Shown piece by piece: positions 1 to 10,739 of a stretch of DNA of 64,000 nt. Position numbers and translations under genes: made by a program. The notes under the pieces were generated by a model. The model saw only the letters and a list, made by a program, of their open reading frames with translations, was not told where the DNA came from and made no database searches. The stretch comes from Chrysoporthe austroafricana (Eukaryota; Ascomycota; Sordariomycetes; Diaporthales; Cryphonectriaceae), in NCBI GenBank assembly GCA_001051155.2, contig JYIP02000014.1, forward strand, positions 281,182 to 345,181, read 5' to 3'. Each line of letters opens with the position of its first letter. Within the stretch, counting starts at the first letter, position 1.

Positions 1-747
1 CGAGATTCTGGATCTGGTAGGGCAGCCGAGGATACTTCTAAATTTGCCGCACATGTCAGCCGGGCGATTGTACGTAAGGCATTTTTACCAACAGGGCCAA
101 CCTACGCCGGTAGCATTCCGCGGATTCTCGCCGAAGTCATAGTGCTCATAAGGCACATGGCGGGGGTTGCCGTAGAAGACATTGGCAATGACTACAGAAG
201 AACGGTCAGCTGATAACGACACATTTAGACTATTGTCCAAAACGGTGCAAGATTTACTCTTCTTTCCGACGTCCTCTGAAACGAGAGGCTGCGTCGCATT
301 CCCGAGGTACTCTTGGCCACCGCCACCGGCGAGGGCATCGCCAACGATCAAGCAGCCCTGGGAGTAGGAACCCAGCACAATCTTGCTGTCGGGACAGGCC
401 TCTGCATAGGCATTGACCTGGGTCCCCACAGCGGCGCGTCCAACGAAGTAGCTGTCCGTAGACGTCTCATTCGTCGCAGGGTAGATGATATTCTCGTAGT
501 TTGTGGTTGCAGTCATATTTGCGGCGACTGCTTCAAATACCTCGTAAGGCCAGCCCGGGTATGGCTGTGTGCTCCCACGAGCAACCATGAAGTGGACGTC
601 AACACATTCAGTGCTATTCTCTAGGGTGGCTGAGACGGTGGGACGCCGTACCAGCAAGTACAGGCTGATTGCGCGGAAGACAGCGCAGGAAAACATATTG
701 AACAAGTCTGGAAAGAGTAAAGACAAGGGTCGGGGCGTCGCAAGCAA
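1..747 (-). CDS. Cutinase/acetylxylan esterase-like CE5 carbohydrate esterase (3' end off the window)
   Basis: A secreted serine esterase of family CE5 (cutinase or acetylxylan esterase), expected to remove acyl groups from cutin or acetylated xylan outside the cell. Visible family marks are the VDVHFMVARGSTQ strand after the N-terminus, the nucleophile elbow GSYSQG, and the VFYGNPRHVP block that precedes the catalytic Asp/His region. The frame hits a stop at 85, but a good donor (GTAGGT from 105), a CTGAC branch and a TAG acceptor at 40-38 give a 68-bp phase-0 intron. Beyond it the frame continues as KYPRLPYQIQNL to the window edge, so the catalytic Asp and His lie outside. Start is either the Met at 747 or the inner Met at 696; the latter leaves a compact signal-peptide-like segment. 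CE5 is firm; cutinase versus acetylxylan esterase is not resolved. Confidence 0.85.
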
Positions 748-2541
748 TTGTCTCCTAGTGGTTTGAAAACCAGATTAGTTGCAGGATAACAACTGAAACC
801 TTTGCGATTTTACTGCCCGGATATGTATACGTATACCAGTTTCAAGCGATTTTCCGTGGAAGACGACTCCCCTTTTCTTATCAATTAGAACCGAAATCTC
901 CGAGATCTCCTCAGATTCATGCAAGTGTAACGACGTAGGACCCTACAGTGAACCCTTTCGATTACTAATAATTGGTACCGTGCTAGCCGCTCGCAATTCT
1001 ACGTCGGTGCCATTAAGTGGGCCTAAGCGACAGGCACTCCTGCAGCCTTGTAGTCTCCGTCTTCGCTTCATTGAAATAGTACCAATAATTATATATATAT
1101 ACATAATTGCCACAGTCGACTCATATGCATTTGTTCAGGTTGTATTAGGCTGCAACAAATTATCTGAGCCTATGTGAACGTGCACATCACACGGACAGGT
1201 GACCATTTAGGCCATTTCTGAACAGGGCCAAGACGTCCTATCTCTTACCAGTACTAAGGTAAACAAGATACTGTATGTTTATTGGGTACTATGTCTATTG
1301 CGTTGTGTGGTATCGACAGCCGATCTGCCGTTGCTATTAGAGTCTCGTGTCTGTAAGGCAAAACGATCGTAGAAAGGTCCTGCTCGGTAAGCGTGCAGGT
1401 GTCCTTGGAGTGAGACTTAGGATGACGGCGCTTCTTTCGAGACGAATGGCATGGATATAGACTTGAAGTGGCTTCAGTAGTAGATCTGTACTATACGATT
1501 TCAACCAAATTCAGAAGATTCTGATGTTCTATCCTGTACACTACGGCCTACGACAGGGAGTTGGGTCTAGATGGACGAGGATTCACCCCGGATCATCTGG
1601 TGGTGGTCATTACTTTCCGGACTGCGATAAGCTCTCTCTCTCAATATGTTAAGTAAAAGTAGAATACTCTCAAAGACGAAGTGGACTCGTCTATTCTTTC
1701 ACATTGGAAAGAAATATTGGATAGCAGAAAAGCCTTGCTATAACTATCGTCGCGATAATCATAGGTAGGCTTTAGTGTTGTTTTCAAAGCCCTGCCAGAC
1801 CTACCAGAACCGTGCCGGTCCACTGGTCAGCAGGGAGTGGCGAAAGTAGCGTCAAACCTCCTGAATTAAAGCAACCAAGCTCGCTAGAGCGATATCAGTC
1901 CTGACCTTGACTCCCAGGGCCTGAATGCTCTCAATACAAATAGACCGCTTGCCGCGAAATAAACGTATTCAACCAATTAAACTTAATATACTCTCTTCCG
2001 CCACGCATGAATTTTCAACATTGAGTGGTGCCAAATCCACGACGATAAGTCAAAAGGTCCTAGATTGGAGTCCCCTTTGAATCTAGTCGGCGGCTATCTT
2101 CTAGTAACCTACGTCTCCAGCGCATGCATCCCGTACCAATCTTCGGACCTCCTCTACCTATTGAATCCAGGTTTAATGTAAGTTTGGTCGGCTCCCCAGA
2201 AATCTCACCTCCTCGCCGAAGTCCAGCGGGCAGGGTTTGGGGAGGGGATCACGAAAGTCTATCTAACTCGCTCTAATAGAGACATCCGAGAGCACATCGA
2301 TGAAAGCGAAGATGTTTGAAACAGACATCCCTTAAATCAATTGCTTAGGTCAGTATGTCATCACCCTAGTCTAGCTAAATTATAGCCAGAATATGCATAT
2401 CGGCTCAAGGCTAACCCCCCGTTCTGGCCGAGAATTCCTTCATTGAATTACCGGCGTACTCCGCACAGGAGGTCATCCTAGGTGCCTTTTCTAGAGCTGC
2501 AGAACTATTCCTTGTAGGCCAAGTAGCGTATCGCGAGTCTC
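748..2541. other. Gene-poor interval
   Basis: No convincing coding region on either strand. Composition is mixed with AT-rich patches (a TA repeat near 1090-1105) and only short open frames without codon bias. The first few hundred bases upstream of 747 must hold the CE5 promoter; no clear TATA box was fixed. Confidence 0.5.
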
Positions 2542-3612
2542 TCATCTCAGTTCCTTCACAGGTGGAGCGGGACAGAAACCTCTCTGCCAGCAATGCCATG
2601 CCAGAAACGACAATAGCGTGATCGGCACCGCAAACGCCCAATAGATCCAGATCTTTCCAGACACGACCCAGCCAGAATCCTCGCTGAAATTGAAGAACGA
2701 CATGCTGAAGATGGCGGAGACGAAGGTCGGCGGCAGGAAGGCCAGGGTGACGAAGGCGACAGTCTTCATAGCGGCGCCGTCCGACTGCGTGGCTCTAGAG
2801 ATTTGCAACGAGATGTTGGCGTCGTTCTGGGCGACAACGTTGAACGCGAGCTGGATCTCGTTCTGGAGCCTCTTCTCGTTTGAGGCTGATCGGTGCCGTA
2901 GACTGACCACCAGCTGTCGGAGGAAGCGCAGGCGGTTGTGTACGTCCTGCGAGACGCAGTGGTCGGTGGCCACCTCGCTCGCCATAAACGCAGTATGTCC
3001 CGATAAGATCTCATCTATTGTCTGTGTGGCAACAGCAAGCGTCTCAGACACGTGAATGGCATGGCGAGCAATGTCGTGCAGACTCCTATAGTCAGGCTGC
3101 AGCCAACTCGCGGGCGTAGTCTTTCTCTCCTCCTCCCTCACCTGGTCTCTCACAGCCCAGACAGCAGTATCTTCTAGTCGCACCACCTCCGTTGTTAACT
3201 GAGCGCAGATCCAGAACGGATCACTGAGCCAGTGGGAATCGGGTCTGAGGAAGGCATCCGGGATGCGTTCTATGATAGAAGGGCATGCGTCAAAGACGAC
3301 GACCACCGCTTGCGACGTTCGGGGAAGCCATCTTGCGAAAAGATTCGTCTTGTTCCATTCATAGCTCATGGCTTTGTGCAGGTGTTTCGTTTCGAAGTAG
3401 GCCCATATATCTGTAGCCCTATCAGCATTTGCTAGCGCTCCATCTGGTGCACGTACTGTATCCGGTAATGACTCCGGTGTCCCGGGTCAGCTCGCAACCG
3501 AAGTATCCATTCGACCCCCGACAGAAGTCAGACCACCACACCTCTGGAATGTAGAGGGCATCGGTGACAATTGGTCGGCATCGCGGGCATGCGCGGATCG
3601 CGTTAGCGCTAG
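2542..3612 (-). CDS. Fungal CorA-like membrane protein (5' end not fixed)
   Basis: A CorA-superfamily membrane protein of the fungal type. Its C-terminal part shows a long helical region, then two hydrophobic helices separated by SMSFFNF in place of the canonical GMN signature, and a second TM with the IYWAFAVPITLL core. Mg2+ transport cannot be assumed because GMN is missing, as in many fungal relatives. The Met at 3369 is internal. Reading upstream, the frame continues as IWAYFETKHLHKA to an acceptor at about 3411, a 46-bp intron (GTACGT donor at 3456), and an exon reading PEVWWSDFCRGSNGYFG that fits the N-terminal soluble domain. A TACTAAC branch near 3630 suggests at least one more intron and further exons upstream. 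Transcription runs away from the NLR relics. The family is clear; the exact start is not. Confidence 0.8.
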
Positions 3613-3640
3613 CTAGTCTTGGAGGCGTTAGTAGCTGGGC

Positions 3641-3903
3641 TTATGTCTGAGAAGGTCCGACGGACATGATGGAGACCTGCGACTCGGCGGGAGCCTCTGG
3701 GCACCAGTTGCTTAGGTCTTTGGTGCAGAGATGTGTAGCAGAAATCCGTCGTCGGCGCCAGCTGCTGTTGTCTGCAAGGTTAGCAAGGGCGAGATTAACG
3801 GGATGCATTGACCTACTCTTGCTCTTGAACCACTGCAAAACGAGTACGTCTGGACACCCTCGGCAGTCTGCCATGGTTTCGGGACGTATACCGACCGGAG
3901 CAA
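3641..3903 (-). other. Candidate 5' exon(s) with a textbook 45-bp intron
   Basis: Upstream of the CorA-like gene on the same strand lies a perfect small intron (GTAGGT donor at 3816, GCTAAC branch, TTGCAG acceptor ending at 3772). It joins two short open segments in the same phase, consistent with 5' exons of the CorA-like gene or of a small separate gene. The translated pieces are not recognised and the link to the exon ending at about 3612 was not resolved. Confidence 0.4.
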
Positions 3904-5032
3904 ATTAGGCGTGCTCAGGGGGTCCTATCTTGGGTCTTTTCGGATCCCCGCGGGCTTAATAGTAATTATTCCCGCGATGCTAGTCGGTTAGTGCGGTCCT
4001 CCGTATGCGTTGCGTCTCGGAATTCGCTATGTGCTCGAGCAGCACGACTCCCAAAATGATTACAAACGCCAAACGAGAAATCAGAGATAGCAGGTTAGAA
4101 GTGGGGTGGAGCATATGCAAGATGTGGTCAATGGTAACACAGCCTCCGGCGTCGTAAGCAATGCCTTTATGATTAAGCATTTTGCATTTTATGACACATG
4201 TGCACACACCACATTCTGGCCCATCCAGATGGTACGTACAGTAGTAGGCGAGCTCTGCCTTCGTTAGATTCCGCCGACAGCCTTTTTGGCCAGATCAAAT
4301 TCTCGCTTTTTCTTCAGCGCAAGCCACGCTATTTGACCTTAAACATCATTTCTTCGTTTCCTTTCTTTGTTTCTTTCTTTCTTTGTTTGTTTGTTGGTTC
4401 ATTAATTTAACACCATACGAGCCACTGCAGTCTATTCGAAAGCTATCCCTGCAGCATCATTGGTTTATGTTGTACAGATTATTGCTTTGGGTTACAACAA
4501 GTGAGCACACCGTCCCCGTCATACCAGAAGGAGATACTGCCTCTGGCTAGACGGGCAAGCGGTTCTTAATGCCCTAATCCATTACGTCGCTCTTTGGCGT
4601 GCCATGTTTGGCGCGCAAAATACCCCTGCCAAAAACAATTGAGATGTCTTTCTTGAGTCCATTTTACAGCGGCACAGCTGCGAAGTATTAATTAATTACC
4701 TAGGCCATTACAAGAAATGTGAACAAGCATGGTCTAGGAGTCGCGAAGCCACCACCCATTTCCCGATGGTCAGCTAGTTATGCGCATTAGTTGCCCTTCT
4801 TGTCTTGTCCAAGACGAAGAAAGTTTGGCAAGCAATTCCTCTTCCGCAGTTCTTTGTTCCGCTACCGTACAGCGTTCTGGAGCCGAATCGGTCGAGTGCG
4901 AAGCGCCGTAAGCACGCTGCGTGATGACATTGCCAGGACTCGCAACGATCTGAACGCAGCGAACTAATGCTTTATCCGCCCTCCACATCCCAGCCCCCTC
5001 ATATACACTTCGATTCGTGACCATTCACCACG
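3904..5032. other. Intergenic interval with pyrimidine-rich microsatellite
   Basis: No gene recognised. A pyrimidine-rich TTTC/TTTG run lies at about 4351-4396. The rest is short frames without family resemblance. Confidence 0.5.
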
Positions 5033-5460
5033 ATGATCGAGTTCGATCCCAGACTCTATACTGTCGCATGGTTCACCCCTCTGGAGATCGAGGCACAGGC
5101 TACCATACATATATTAGATAATAGACACTAAGGTAGGTTTTCTATGATGGCTGGCAACGACTATTACGTCTTCCACGCTCGCGATGCATGTGGACATAAT
5201 ATCGACATTGAAATCCTGCCTATCGGCTAAGAGTACGGAACTGGATCGGCGGCAGCCATCGCCGGCCAGGTCAAGAAGTCCTTTCCCAAGCTTTAGTTCG
5301 ACTTATTGGCTGGGGTTGAGGCCAGACTTCCGAGCCTTTCGCGAAGCCCAACGCTTGATTTCCGTCTTGGCAATATCCTCGTGGGTTCGCCGACGGCCGA
5401 CCTCATAGCTTATGGTTTGGCAGCGAGACAGCCAGAGATGAGCTTCAGCTCCTACGCGGG
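5033..5460 (+). pseudogene. PNP (nucleoside phosphorylase-like) domain relic of a fungal NLR-type gene
   Basis: One continuous frame resembles the N-terminal PNP_UDP domain found on many fungal NACHT/NB-ARC (NLR-like) proteins. It opens with YTVAWFTPLEIEAQA, passes through GHNIDIEILP and EYGTGSAAA, then QVKKSFPKL and DFRLGNILVGSP. The frame is broken by TAA at 5129-5131, TAA at 5228-5230 and TAG at 5294-5296. By comparison with the family, the second stop sits where Gln is usual and the third where Trp is usual; both fit C-to-T (or opposite-strand G-to-A) change at CpA. The similarity fades after about 5400, and no NACHT or repeat domain follows. The domain assignment rests on recalled family motifs and is fairly sure; function is lost. 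Confidence 0.7.
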
Positions 5461-6605
5461 GGTTATGTAGTAGCCCCTACGGAAATTGTCGTCAGATCCT
5501 CCATCGGTAGCATAAGCTTCAGGTGCCAAATAACACACAGAGATGTTTCTGCTATAGTACAAGCGTATGTAGCACAAGGAACACGCCAAAGGTATGTTTG
5601 TAGAGCCCGGCCAAGAAAAGGACGCGCTCTACGGTGTGGACGATCGTGAGGTGGAGTGTCTAGCAAGATGAGAAGGAAGGCCAGATTCAAAGCGGATCCA
5701 GGTGTGATACAAACCTATGTGCTTCGGAGGAAAGCTAGTGAGTAATGCTCGAATCTAAAATGAGCTCAGTACGTCATCAGCCTCGAGATGGAGGCACCAG
5801 GGACAATGTGACTACGGGGATGAGCATAAGAGTAAGGAATGGCAGCCGTATGCTGCCGCAATGGCTATGCTAGGCGGGTGCTCATGACCGTCTTCACTTG
5901 GGAGCAAGACTGTCTGTTCTTCCTTCTCCTACTCGTCTATACATCCACGGAGCCATTTTCACCAAAGCCCTCATCGACATGTCTACTGATGGGCTAGCCC
6001 GGGATGTCGAGATGTTAGATACGTTTCTTTAGCATTTTGGAAATTGAGGGTTTGTAGTGGGGGTAATAGGCTCCATGGTGTCGCCAGGCTCTGGGGGACT
6101 AAAGAAGCCTAGCATCCCTCTGTACAGACGCCTCCCCACCCGTGAGGCTGTTACTTTCTGTTGTAGTGGCCCCAAAGCCTTGTTGTAACATCGGGTTGCT
6201 TTCTTACCATGCAGCCTGATTAGTACCATCCTGGTTACAAAATGATGCCCAAATGCAGTCAACTCGGGCGTAGCTGTCGCTTACTGCATCTTCTATACTA
6301 TCGTCGGGCGACCGTGGCGTCGCCACTATCACTACATGCACGAATGATATGCGTATTATGCAGAAACCGCCAATGTAAGTCAGCTCGGACGGCGCTCTCC
6401 ACGCATGCCTCTCAACGGAATGATAGAGCAGGATGGAAACCCCAGCGCTCTGATAACTTTTATATTGCTTAAAACTGCCCCCGAACATTGTAGTCTCTGG
6501 CTGTAGACCGGAGGACGCGACACAAGTTCTATCTTTACGCCTCCTTCACGCAGACAAGATAGCAACTACCTTGGGTTACTCTACAGACGGTATCCAAAAC
6601 TAAGA
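5461..6605. other. Intergenic interval
   Basis: No recognisable gene. Short frames on both strands lack coding character. It may contain unreadable remains of the PNP-type gene that starts at 5033. Confidence 0.45.
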
Positions 6606-7157
6606 ATGCCACCCTCGTTCAGAGTGATACATGGTAAGTATCCTTCTGCATTCTAGAACATGGCCTTCAGGCTAACAAACGTTCATTAAGATTCGGACAG
6701 GTGCTTGGACATTGTCATTCAGCCTGGCGACACGATCAACGGCTTGACGCGCAGGATCCAGGGGATGCTCAACGATAATTCCCTTGTACCTTACCTCCCA
6801 GACATGCCCAACTTGAATGACAATAGTCGGGTCACGGACTTATTTCCAAACGGCGCCACTTGGAGCGTCACTACGAGTTCGCTGGGTGAGACGTCATACT
6901 CAGTATCAGGCTCGGAGAAGTTAGCAGGAACCACCGGTCAAGGTTAGGCATCGGTTCGCCTTAACACAGCAACGGAAGAGGCCAAGATGCGCAACGGAGT
7001 CTTCGGGGACTTAAAGGGATCTAAGGCTACAGTGGAGGAGAGTAAACATCTCAAAATGCTACGCAAGATAATTTTGTCTTCACCAACGCTACCTGTCCCG
7101 ATGGGTATTCGAACCCGGGGAATTAAAAGTGAGCCTAGAGGCCGGGACGAGCTGTAG
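6606..7157 (+). pseudogene. Spliced unknown reading frame with one in-frame TAG
   Basis: An ATG at 6606 opens a 28-nt exon ending at a consensus GTAAGT donor (6634). A GCTAAC branch near 6671 and an AAG acceptor at 6690 make a 57-bp intron, and phase is kept into a long frame from 6691. That frame runs to a TAG at 6945-6947 and then stays open for 69 further codons to a TAG at 7155-7157. The first part is polar and rich in Ser/Thr/Asn, the second basic and helical in character. No family is recognised. It may be a 94-residue protein ending at 6947, or a longer gene with one nonsense change (CAG to TAG would explain it). Confidence 0.35.
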
Positions 7158-9062
7158 CAACCTTAGCCAGGCTGATGACTTTTCTTCCTACGCTTTCTCC
7201 TGTATTTATTCTTATCTTAGCTCATGTCATTGATTCTAGGCCCTCTCACTACGGGCAGGACTTACAGCCTCACGCATTGCGTCACTCAGCCCCCTTGTTC
7301 CAGATGGGGCATGTTTGTTACGAACCCTACCTGATTCAACAATGAGTTTGAAGTCGTCAGTTGCAGTGCACATCGGGTACTATGCAGAGGGATATTCAGA
7401 GAGGGCTCTTCAGTGTATCGTGTTTATTTTGTGGGTTCTTGTTAACAGGGGCCCGTAACGCTCGACAGCAGGAGTCCTTTTGAGAGAATAGTTCTTGTTG
7501 GACGACCAGGACCATATGTACATAAACTACAGTTAATAGTCAGTTGTGGGGTGATTGTGGTTATAATGCTTAAGGTGAGGAGGCCCAGTAGAGCCTCGTA
7601 ATTCCAAGGGGAAAGACCACCTTTTTTGTCAGCTCTGTAGCCTCATACACTAATAGCCTCTACCCAGTGGTGGTACCCCACGGTATAAGGGAAGGGGTTT
7701 TGGTCCAAGAATGATGTGACGGAACAAACCTGCTCACAAGTTTGAGATGTACATCTTCAGTGAAGGCACCTGCCACGATAGCAATTAACGAGGGGGTTAT
7801 TGTGTGTTATCCAAATCGCGGGTAATTAGTTAAACGGCGCTTCATCTTTGGGGGTTGGGGGAAGATGCTAGTAGGGACATGCAAGCACTTAGTCCAGGAC
7901 TTGAATTATTGCAGTCACAGCCTCTAATGGTTGCGCTAATCATATGAAATTTGATTCCCCGGGTAGTCGCTGGCTTATGAAATGTGCAATACTAGCTTCC
8001 TGAAACCTGGGTTCTGTGGGAAAGGAAGACTAGCTCGTGTATTAGCCGCTGTAGCGAGAAATGCTAACGCAAGAAGATGGAGAAGGAGAGAGAACTGATC
8101 CGTAATAATAATTTCTACTTAGGTTCAAGCTATCTCCGACTCGCTGGACAAATCGGCATTCTGTAAATTAGAAGGTGCTCGGAGCTAAGTCCTTAATTTG
8201 GCAGGATTCTAGGCCAACGACGCTTCGTTAGTTGACAACTCTTCTATGGCATCCGTGCTTGATTGTCTAACGTGCACGCTTATGATGGTCCTGTCTAAGT
8301 AATAATACTAATGAAAAAGCTGTTGCCGGTCATGCAACGGTTTAGTGGGTAAGCAGCTGATCTCATGCACCTTATCCACAGTTGACGGTCTGGATTATTA
8401 TATTTCCGTAGCGGAATTCTGCAGTTGAGCTGGCACTTGAAACGCTGGCCTCAAACGACGATTACGATTGATGATGTGCAGAGATTGTACTCCACCGACT
8501 CCCGTTTCCTCGCCCATTGTGATGCATCTTATCTACTCAAGGGCCAAGCGCCTAGCTAGACTACAGAAGAATGGCATTCGAGCACTTTAAGCTTTGATCC
8601 TTGTGATTAATATCGCGCATGTGCTTAGCAGGCTTTTGCAAGCGATCTTCACCGTACTGGGTATATAGAATCGCCCCGAATATGGCTTTTTACACTTCCA
8701 AGGTTGCGGTTAGGGGTCAAAAACAGCAGGCTGGGAGTGGGGTACCCAGTCATGCCAGTAAGCTGCAGTCTGCAGCACGGCCCCCGCCCTCGCAGGCAAC
8801 GCCTCATGTGCTAGCATATGCAATGTAACGTCAGGCGATCTCGTAGCCAATACCCGCGTCCTGCCACTGTAAGTAGCAGTTGCCTGATCCTGCGTGGTGG
8901 ATCAAGGAAGACTATCCTCTCCGTAATATTTCCTAAGGCGAGTTCCGCCGCTCTTTCTACTTGGCGAGGTAATGTGTTCTACCAGAAGCAAGTAAACCGA
9001 TCTTCTCCTCGCAGGCAGGTTAGGTGGTTCGATGGTTCGAGTCTCACCGTTTCCCAGAGATC
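7158..9062. other. Gene-poor interval
   Basis: Nearly 2 kb without a supported gene. There are no repeats longer than short homopolymers, no RNA gene that folds convincingly, and frames are short and interrupted on all six readings. Confidence 0.5.
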
Positions 9063-10258
9063 ATGTCGAACCCTCAAGATTATACCGTGGGCTGGATTTG
9101 TGCTCTCAGCACCGAGTATGTGGCTGCACAGGCCTTCCTCGACAACAGGCATGACTCTCCGGAGAGCGTAGCAGTCAATGACAACAATGACTATACCCTG
9201 GGCACCATCGGTAGGCATAATGTCGTCATTGCCGTTATACCTGACGGCGAGCACGGCACCGCTTCGGCAGCGAGCGTGGCCCGCGACATGTTGCACAGTT
9301 TTCCCAACATCCGAATTGGCCTCGCGGTCGGCATCGGCGGCGGTGCACCTTCCGAGGCGAACGATGTCCGGCTTGGCGATATAGTGGTCAGCGCTCCTCG
9401 CGACGGACACGGTGGTGTCTTCCAGTATGACTTCGGAAAGGCTATACAGGACCCGAGTTTCCGAACGACTGGGTTTCTCAATCAACCGCCGACCGTCCTA
9501 CGAGCCGCAGTCACCGGACTAAAGGCCCAATATGAGCTTGAGGGGCATAGTATAGCGAGGAAAATTCAAGGTGTTCTCGCTAGCAAGAAAAGATTAAGGG
9601 TAAATTACGGACGTCCGGATGCGAGCACCGATAGATTATACCGTAGTGATTTCGTTCATCCGCAGCAAGAGGCGACATGCACAAGAGTGTGTGGAGACAG
9701 CCCAGACAAGTTGGTCGTACGGTCCGTACGAGCAGAAGAAGCGGATAGCCCGGCCATTCATTATGGGCTGATTGCGTCGGCCAACGCTTCCATGGGGGAT
9801 GCTACCATTCGCGACAAACTTTCCGGGGAAAAGGGTATCTTGTGTTTTGAGAGAACAGCTGCCGGACTCATGAATCACTTTCCATGTCTGGTTATTCGCA
9901 GTATCTGCGATTATTCTGACTCACACAAGTACGACGCATGGCAAGGCTATGCAGCCATGACGGCAGCTGCGTACGCCTATGACCTTCTTTACCGCATTCC
10001 ACCAAATAAGATTGAGGAGCGAAAGATCACCGATACCCTTAACAGTAGTGAGTCACGTTGTTACTCTACTTGGATTATAGGTGCTAAGTAAATATAGTGA
10101 TTGCAAATACCAAGACATCTCAGGGTGAAGCCTATGGGGTTCGAAGATTGCAACAGGACAATGAAGATCGGAAAGCTCTCGACTGGCTTGCTGCCGTCGA
10201 ATACCGTCCTCAGCAAAATTACTCTACGCGCAGCTCAATCAACCAAGCCTCGAGCTAG
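9063..10258 (+). CDS. PNP-domain protein (N-terminal part of a fungal NLR-like gene, probably truncated)
   Basis: A nucleoside phosphorylase-like domain of the kind that starts many fungal NACHT/TPR/ankyrin proteins. In order: YTVGWICALSTEY, then GRHNVVIAVIPDGEHGT, SFPNIRIGLAVGIGGG (phosphate-site glycine loop), DVRLGDIVVSAP, GGVFQYDFGK, and the C-terminal FPCLVIRSICDYSDSHK with the conserved Asp. The usual CFEMEAAG motif, whose Met-Glu contacts the ribose, reads CFERTAAG here. The Met at 9063 is used because homology begins there. After residue 328 a 50-bp intron (GTGAGT at 10048 to TAG at 10097) keeps phase into a linker reading RKALDWLAAVEYRPQQ, typical of the segment before NACHT. The frame stops at 10256, while another frame looks coding past an A4 run near 10217. 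Probably a truncated NLR. Confidence 0.7.
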
Positions 10259-10739
10259 TTTCTCTTTTCGAACTCTACGATATAAGGAAGCTATTGACGT
10301 GCAGCCATTGTACAATGTTTTTTGTGTTCGAAAATGAAGGGTTTCGAAAGTCCAAATTTACGACATGTGGACGTCTGAAGTGTTCAGTTAGTTATACAGT
10401 ATGATAATTCGAAGTGTCAAGGGCAATAGAATAGAGCCACAAAGCCGTGAATGCATTCGGGACGGGCTAGCTTGTCCTCAGCTGGCTACAAGCAAGCTCA
10501 TTATGAGAGCTTTCTATAGGTTTATTGACCCCCGGGGTCTTAGGAAAGCCAGAAAATAGACGAAGGTAACAGTTCTCTTCTCGTAGAGGTTTTTACGCAG
10601 TCTCTTAGTTCTTGTAATACGGGTTCTAATTATATGACGCTTAAATCAGTCAATGGTATGTGCTATGCTCAACCGGATGTGTAGAGCGATGACCAGGCGT
10701 GGACTTCTTTACATAGCCTTACGGCTGTTAGACCATTCC
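10259..10739 (+). other. Degenerate continuation after the PNP gene
   Basis: A different frame from about 10216 to about 10396 (reading LNQPSLELVSLFELYDIR) has coding character and suggests a +1/-1 shift in the downstream part of the PNP gene. Beyond about 10400 nothing readable was found until the zinc-finger relic at 10740. Confidence 0.3.

Noticed and set aside
9020..9062. Possible tRNA end (GGTTCGAGTCTCACC) just before the PNP gene
   Set aside because: No matching D-arm or acceptor stem upstream; the sequence is the leader of the PNP reading frame.
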